64,000 nt of DNA from Rhabdornis inornatus (Eukaryota > Chordata > Aves > Passeriformes > Rhabdornithidae), in contig VWZS01002874.1 of assembly GCA_013397075.1 (NCBI GenBank), positions 312,037-376,036 on the forward strand, read 5' to 3'. This document shows positions 56,701 to 64,000 of this stretch, piece by piece. The notes below the pieces were generated by a model. It was not told the origin of the DNA. It saw only the letters and a program-made list of their open reading frames with translations, and searched no databases. Every line of letters begins with the position of its first letter. Position 1 is the first letter of the stretch. Position numbers and translations under genes: made by a program.

Positions 56701-59700
56701 TAACCTATACCATCAAAGTAACAGAGAAGAGAAGATTGAGAGGAAGGGAGAGACTACAAATGTTACAAATCATCAGTAGGGACTTGTTCAAAACTAGTAT
56801 CTAAATCTCCACCCGAATTGCGAAATTCCTGTACTCCACATTTAGTGATGTGACTCTCCTCTGAATGCATCAAGTGATGAGTTATGAAAAGCCTTCATCA
56901 CCTTGCCAATTTCTTCATACTTCATCTGTAAGGAAACACAAAGGGATCCTGAGCAGCTTGTGCATCCCTTACAGGATCGCAGTTTCACTGCAAGATTGCA
57001 CACCAAAACACTGGAGAGAGAAAGGCAGGCAAAATGGTTAAGAACCCCACCTCCAGTTACTAACAGTAACTGCTTTACAAGTCCACCCAGGTTTCACACA
57101 GACAACAGGCTACCTGAAGTAAATGCAAATTATTGCAATTAGCTACTCTATATTCATCAGGGAATACAGTCAGTCCATTTCTAATTAGAACACTGTAGTC
57201 AGGATTTGCTTGAATCTGTCTAATGCTAATATACTAGAACGACAGGTGCTTTCTAAATACCCAAAATAGACTGTTTAGCAGAATCTTTGGAAGGAAACTA
57301 GTCAAAGTGCTAAAATCGCCAGTGTGCAACAAACAGGCAGCTGTTGCAGCTCTGACAGTCATCAAGAGATCTACGCAATTACTTGCTACTGAGAGATCAC
57401 CAAAGACAACTTCATTCATGCCAAAAGAAGAACAAAACCAGAAGACCTGCCACAACAATCATCTGGCTATGAAACTGATTTAGTTGCAGAGGGCAGGGAT
57501 ATATGAGGGGAGGAGGGGAAGAAAAGACAGAGCAAGATGCAACAAAAAGCAACTCACGTGCCCTTTCAAAATCCCCAACTTTTTGACTGCATGTGACCAC
57601 ATTCTCTGCAGAGCCTGAGCTGTCTTCATTGTTGCAGGATATAATCTGTGAGGGAACGCCGTACATCCCGTCTTTTCATCTGTTTCCACCACTCAACACG
57701 GTTATGTAATTCTAATACAATAGTGGCCTACATACTCAAACAAATCCTGCCGTCAGTTTCACACAGAAACACATCAAAACCACAGCAAGGAAATGTACTG
57801 TGAGTTTAACTAACTCCCAATTTCAGAGATCCCAGTAAAATGCAGTGCTGTAATCTTACATTTGCTTTTAAACAAAGTGTTGAAAACAGATCACTATGCA
57901 GCACCTAATTCTTCTTCCAACTACCCATGGGTTCACCCCACCAGAAACCTAATTTAAACTTAAAAGAAAAAAGGCTTAAGAAGCACAGTGCAGATGATTT
58001 GAAAATTCATGTATTGGCTATAGTATTTTACAGTTTTTGCAGAACTGTGTGGGCCTGGCTCCAGCAAGAAAAAGGAGAAATAAATACAAAATTATAGTCA
58101 CTGCAAATAACAGTATTTGCCATCAAACATTTAGTAAGGTATCATTTGTAAGAATGATAAGCTAATCATGCAGCCAAACAGATAGGTTACTTTATTGGAA
58201 AATAGGTCAAGCTATCACTCCCATTTATGCTGCATGAATGCTGTGAAATTTAAGCCTCGAGTGAACTTTTCCCCTAGATTTTATGTAAGTTTCACAGGCA
58301 GTGAACAGAAAGGAAGACATGTCAAGTTTTGTACACAATGCTAACCAAAATCTCCATACATATATTTCATATTTTACTAGTAGATCAAATTTAACTGCTA
58401 AAGAGCATTAATTCAGACAGCAGTGGAAAATGTGAAGGGTTGTGTTGTTCATTTTTTGGTGGAGTTGTTGAGTTTTTCTGGGCGGAAAGTGGGGGGGTAG
58501 GAAGAATAGTGGGTAGGAGGGCCACAAAGGGACAATGCGTATGTTCAAGATTTTCCATCCAAAATGAAGACTGAATTTCTGCATTCTGCATTTTGACTGT
58601 GACCCCACCTCTGCACTAGCCAGCAGAATTATGATGAACAGAGGCTTGCACCTTCATCACTGAGCTGCCAAGAGTGAACACCAAGAGGATACTGGAGAAG
58701 CATACCGACACCAGCCCCCAACCCAGGCTACCCACTTGGACACGAGTAAGAGTTTGGTCAAAATAGTTTGGAATCTCCATCAATGTTTCTAAAGAGCACA
58801 TTCCTCTCAACAGACTCACATTCACAGCTTCCAAAACTGGTATTTATTTATTTATTTTTACAGAAAGGGCAGGAAAAAGAAACAAATGTAAGTATGTCTT
58901 TGAGACTTCTCTAGCCCTGTTTTCTTAGCTTTTCTGTTTTCCTCCCCCTTGCCCTGAAAAAGCTACAAAAGCACTCCAAATAGAGAAGAAAAGACCATGA
59001 CAACATAAGAGAATAAAAATGGTGAAACATTATCCATGAGCTGTAGCAGTTAGAAAGCAAGGACGCTTCTTTCTTGGTTTTGGACTATCCTTCTTCTCTA
59101 AAGGAATAGAACGAGAAAAACAAAGTAATTGCCTCCACCAAAATTTAAAACGAATGTTTTCTGAAAGGAAATTTTAGAAAATAATCAGGAAATCTAGGAA
59201 TTTTGCTGCAAGTGAAGAGACCAGAGAGTTAACAGAGAGATGCAGGTGTCTGCACTTGGATGTTTCATTTTGATGGAAAACAGTATCTCCAGAATAGGAA
59301 TACCTAAATTCATTTCTTTTGAAGTGAGATAGAAAAAAAATTCGAACAAATATTGTCCCAGATATTGTCCTTTCACTTTACCTGCATGCCTCTTCACAAA
59401 AACTAACTATAAAGGGAAAATATAACCTAACTTCACTCCTAGCACAAGATTACAAAGGCAATTACAACCCTTTTACATATCATACTTATTATCTACAAAC
59501 ATTTAAAATTGATTTTTTTTTTTAAAGCAAGCTCAATTCCAATGACAGATACACACTCCAGTTCTTTCTGGCAGTCTATCCTGATAAAATGTTCCTGAAT
59601 CTTGTGGGGAAAGAAAATTAAGCATGATGATCTGGTTTATAAACTGGAGAAGGTGAAAAGAAAAAGAGAGCTCTCAAAAAACTCAAAAGAGCAACCTCGG

Positions 59701-61347
59701 AATGTCACAACAAAATCTTACCACAGCAGGCTGCATCTCTCTACTCATCCTGGTGAAAGTTTTACACGTAGCATTATGTTTTGATCTCTTCCTCTACAGA
59801 CAAGGGAGAAAAAGGGTGTTTCCTTACACATAATCTCCACAGGCAAGACATAATGTGTCCAAGCAAGCAGAAAGGATACCTAAAACAGTTTTGTTGGCTT
59901 CACTACGGAAGTAACACAAAAGAAGAGGTCCTTGCCCTCCAACTTTTCCTGTCCCCCTTTGTATATTACTATAGATGTAAGTATAGAAACATTGAAAGCT
60001 GAGTCCATGTTTTCTCTAAAGACAGACTCATATAAGTCTCATGTTCAAGAACTTCAAACTTCACTGAAAGCTACCCACTTGTAAAAGACAGAGAGACAGG
60101 GACTCTTCTAGCCACTGATAGGAACAGCCAGGTGGAGGTAGTCCAAAGCTGCATCAAGACCTAAGTATTCCCAGTCTCAAAGACCAGGTACACTAGCACA
60201 GGAATCAGAAACTGCCTCTATATGCCACCTGCCCTCATAAAGACAATTTTGACGGACAAAAAAGGATGGCCTTAGATTTACAGGTTTTCAAAGATCCTGA
60301 TCCACTTCAATTTCTGGATGACACTTAAGAAATGTTCTCTGTAGAGTGTGTAGGCTCAGTGAAATGAGAAGCAATCTATACATCAGTGTGCAGTGTGAAG
60401 CACCTCACCTCCACTTTTTCAGCTGAATGCCATAGCCTAGGTTATTAAAGATGTCTACAAAATGAGGATGATGTAACACAAGTAGCCAGAGCCTGCCAAG
60501 TATTCTTAACATAGTGAAAAGTGACTGAAGAGAACAGGACCTTCACCAGGCCTTTCCCCTGCAGTGAGGAAGCCACTTGGAAGAAGGCTCCAACTGACCT
60601 GTTCCCATGAATTATCTGTGTATGATCTAGCACACCTTTGATTAGGATCCAGGAAAGTGAGAAAAAACTACTTTTACCCATGGATCTTTCACAATACAGC
60701 CAACATCTCGCACAAAAGGAGGTACCTTGTTTTCTACCAATAAATGCTCTGATTCAGAGAAGCTTATCCTATTTTTTCATATAAGTTCTCCTGCATCAAT
60801 ACAGCAGCTCCCAGAAGAGCAACAGATCCTCCTCATGAAACAGGTTCCTAAAATTATGAATGGCTCAAATTAAACAAAGAGAAGTGATAAAAAATGATTT
60901 GCAAAATACATCCACTAGAAGTAAAAGATAACTGCTCTTCAACAGTGGCAGAAACTCCCTCTCTTTCCTCCTAGAGGCACAAAGAAGAAATCAGGTACAG
61001 CTCCATGCTAAAAGATCATCAATTTTACTTCCACATTCCAGTAAAATCAAAATGGTTGTTAATATCACAATGGGTTATATTATCAGGATGCAGGAAGTTG
61101 GGGGAAAAAAAGTCACAAACTGTACATGTAAGTATACTTCTGCAATGAAATGGAAATTTTTGAAGGAGAAGAAAAGAAGTTCACATAGAAATGAGCTGTG
61201 CAGATAATCCTTCCTTCCTCTTCCCTCTAACAGAGAATTATCAGTTACATTATATAAGGTTTGCTTTCACCCAAATTACTCAACAAGAACAAATATCAGT
61301 AAAGTACTTTTACTGTATTGGCAAGGTAACAAACACATTCATCAGCA
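53741..61347. other. Probable TJP2 intron 1 or upstream flank, no exon seen
   Basis: No GC-rich promoter, no CpG cluster and no splice-bounded frame resembling ZO-2 first exons. The open frames here (up to about 98 codons) lack recognisable domains. A first exon and promoter most likely lie beyond the right edge. Confidence 0.5.
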
Positions 61348-61445
61348 GCCTGGTCAAGTGGAAGTTGTCCCTGCTCATGGCAAGGGGATTGGAATTAGAT
61401 TATTTTTTAAGTCCCTTCCAACCCAAAACACTCTGTGATTCTGTG
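61348..61445 (+). mobile_element. CR1 3'-end fragment
   Basis: About 100 bases of CR1 3' sequence in + orientation (tccctgctcatggcaagggg, then cccttccaacccaaaacact) ending in GATTCTGTG at about 61445. Confidence 0.8.
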
Positions 61446-63796
61446 TATTATCAGACTTGGTGTCAGAAACTCTTTTTTTACACAATGCATGTAGAAACAG
61501 CAATCTGAAGGGCTGCCTAAAAAGACCTAAGAAAACATAAATTGAGCATAATGTTTTAAAATATTTGTTTTTCATAGATAAATAAGATAACTATGGTAAG
61601 TTGAATGTTACTATACAGAAATACAAACCATTTTTCATGTAAAACACAAGATATTGTTTAAAGCTTTTCTTAATCATATTTCACCCAGAAGTTATACCAT
61701 TCAGTTGCTATAAATTGTAAATTCTACCTAAAACAGTACTGGCAAATACTGCATAAAGTGTGACAAGCCTATTCTGGGGATTCACAAACCAATCTTTACT
61801 TCTTAAGTTTCACGAAAACTTTTAAAATTATCAAACGAGAATGGTTAACTAAACAATACTGAAAGGGTCTTTTGTTTCACTTCTTTCAGGAATAGTATGA
61901 ATCTATCATGACAACAATGCACACAGTCATTACTGTGCTGAGAACTATTTCACTACAAATTTTGCTTCCAGTTAGCAAAACTACTACTTCTTACAAACCA
62001 CCCAGTACCAAAGCTCTCAGCTGCAGAGCCAAGAGCATAATTTAGGTTTCTTGACTTCAAGTCAAGTAGCCTAAGTGTTGCACAAGGAAGCCAACACACA
62101 GATTTCCTCGATTTCTGTGAAATAAAAGTCTTGCAGGAAAACAGCCCCAGTAATTGGAAAACAGGGATTAACCTTCTCCCATTGTGGGAGTTTGAGCCAG
62201 CTAACAGGTGAGGAAGAACTCCCAGGTGACAGAACCTGCATTCATTTCTACCTCTTGTTGCATTAGGACACAACAAATGCCTTCCAGACTGCAAGGTGAA
62301 CCAGAATCCACTCCTATCCAGAACTGGGGAGATGAAGGGAAACAGCACTGTTCATCAGACTATTGAGAATATTAATTGATAAATGCAACTAGGTCTCATT
62401 TGCATTGTAGCACTGATATTAACATTCACAGCATAATGCCCCAGATCTCCTAGTGCACCAAAAATTGTTTAACAAATAAGCCCGAGGGGGTGCAAAAAGG
62501 TTTCACACACAGAGAAAATCCATGCTGATCTGGATCTTTGACAAGTGGTGTGCTTTTCAATGCAAAATATATCACTTCATCCAGCTCAAAGTATTTAAAT
62601 GACAAACAATGCTTAAATGTAATGAAGGATATCACACAATGCACTCAGGGCAGCAGCCCCTGCAGTAGCATTCTTCAAATGGCTCACAGTGGTGAAACAG
62701 TATCCCCAGGTGAGAGAATTTTTGCAGGAATTTGCCCAAGCACAAGGAAAAAAAAACAACCAAACAAAACCCCCCACATCAAAATACAGGCATGGGATTT
62801 GAGTTTTATAAATATTTAATTTTTCTGCAATTCCAAAATAGAAAGGGACTCACCCAGGCACTGAAAAGAAGACAGTAAATAACATGGCATAAGACATCCC
62901 TTTGGTGGATTATAGCATAGGGCACATAATCTCTGGATAGTTTTGTTTTGTTTCAGCTGTTTTAAAGAAACACCTAAATAAAAATGGGGAGGCTGCACAT
63001 ATAAATATTGGATCAATGCATACACTAGACTCTTTGGGGAAGGGAAAAAAAAAGCAGTTTGTTTTTGGGGAAATGTTTTTCTGTCCAAGACAGTAAGATA
63101 CTCTCTAGGAAAACTGTATTTCCTACATATTTTTACCAAACATTTACTAATTATACTTAAAATTTTCAGGAGGCAGGAGAAGCATTTTTAAAGGAAGAAA
63201 AGGGAGAATCAGGATTTTCATACAATATTCTGAGGTCAAGTCACAATTCACCTTAGAAATAGCTTATGAAAATCTAAGGTGGTTTGTATTTTTAATTTGT
63301 TTGTTCTCTTGCTTTCTAGGTGCTGTCTTCTTCTCAGACATCAAAGTTTCCTTGTCTCTAAAAATGAGCACCTTTGGATGGTTCTCACAAGACCAACAAC
63401 CCTTTTCATCTTTGGCTATGCAGGTTTTCCTTCCCAAACACACAACCTCCTAGGCTGGGTACAGCTTCGTGTGGTAAGAACTACACAAATTCTTTCTGAC
63501 CATAACAATTTCCACACATCTTCTGTTCATTTACATGCAGCCCCTTGACTCACTCTGTGAATTCTGCTGTTTAATTCTTAAAAGGATGCCAAGACAGCTT
63601 TCTAAAGCCACAAAAACATGCTCATTTTTTCTCACTGAATTACTCTCTTGCCATTTCTGTCAGCTGAACTGGCAGGCCAAAGGAGATGCCAGAACAGATA
63701 CTAGAACTCTGCAGCTAAATTCAACCTGGACAGTAGATGAGCCTTCACTTTTAAGGATGTACCGTGAAAACAAGATTTTATAAAAGGAACAGATTA
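61446..63796. other. Non-coding flank, nothing recognised
   Basis: AT-rich sequence between two CR1 fragments. No supported exon, RNA gene or repeat family. Confidence 0.45.
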
Positions 63797-64000
63797 AATC
63801 ATAGAATCGTTTAGGTTGGAAATGGCCTCCACTGACTCCAGCTGTTAATGCAACACTGCCAGGATCACCACTAAACCACATCCCTAAGAGTATACCTACA
63901 TAGCTTTTAAATACCTCTAGGGACAATGACTCAACCATAACCCTTGGTGACTTGTTCCAAAGTTTGATAACCCTTTATATGAAGAAATTTTTCCTAATAT
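63797..64000 (-). mobile_element. CR1 LINE fragment, cut by the window edge
   Basis: Starts with aatcatagaatcgtttaggt and ttggaaatggcctccactga, the complement of a CR1 3' end, and continues with the gaagaaatttttcctaatat block to the window end. It should extend beyond 64000. Confidence 0.85.

Overview
The window looks like vertebrate nuclear DNA, most probably from a bird. It is AT-rich, its genes are split into short exons with GT-AG introns, the dominant interspersed repeat is the CR1 LINE, and it holds an intronless type I interferon gene. Only a small part of the 64 kb codes for protein. Most long open frames in it are chance frames or lie inside CR1 copies. Three genes are well supported, all on the minus strand.

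Region 1 (about 0.9-12.7 kb) holds HACD4, an ER 3-hydroxyacyl-CoA dehydratase of the very-long-chain fatty acid cycle. Six coding exons join in frame to a stop codon. The first exon was not found with confidence; it may lie between 13 and 20 kb. The codon aligned with the family's catalytic glutamate reads lysine here. Region 2 (12.8-23.5 kb) is mostly non-coding: one CR1 copy, a pentanucleotide array, two CRE-like sites and one unassigned possible exon.

Region 3 (23.5-24.5 kb) is a complete 184-codon type I interferon gene. Its upstream sequence has ATF-, IRF- and NF-kB-like motifs above a TATA-like box, arranged much like the mammalian IFNB1 enhancer. Its 3' flank has several AUUUA motifs. 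Region 4 (24.8-31.3 kb) is intergenic and repeat-rich. It contains a GT microsatellite, a possible old LTR-like block and a cluster of CR1 copies in both orientations. An exact 589-bp tandem duplication with a single N at its junction lies in this cluster and is most simply an assembly error.

Region 5 (31.7-53.7 kb) is TJP2 (ZO-2), the tight-junction scaffold. All 22 exons from the usual start codon to the stop were found, and they join in frame to a 1,165-residue protein with three PDZ domains, SH3, guanylate-kinase-like domain and C-terminal TEL. Region 6 (53.7-64 kb) has no recognisable exon and is probably the first intron or upstream flank of TJP2, with two CR1 fragments.

HACD4 beside type I interferon matches the edge of the mammalian interferon cluster; TJP2 lies elsewhere on human chromosome 9. 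The three genes have no evident shared pathway: lipid elongation, antiviral signalling and cell junctions. No undescribed multi-gene system was found. The most notable points are the HACD4 active-site substitution and the interferon promoter layout.
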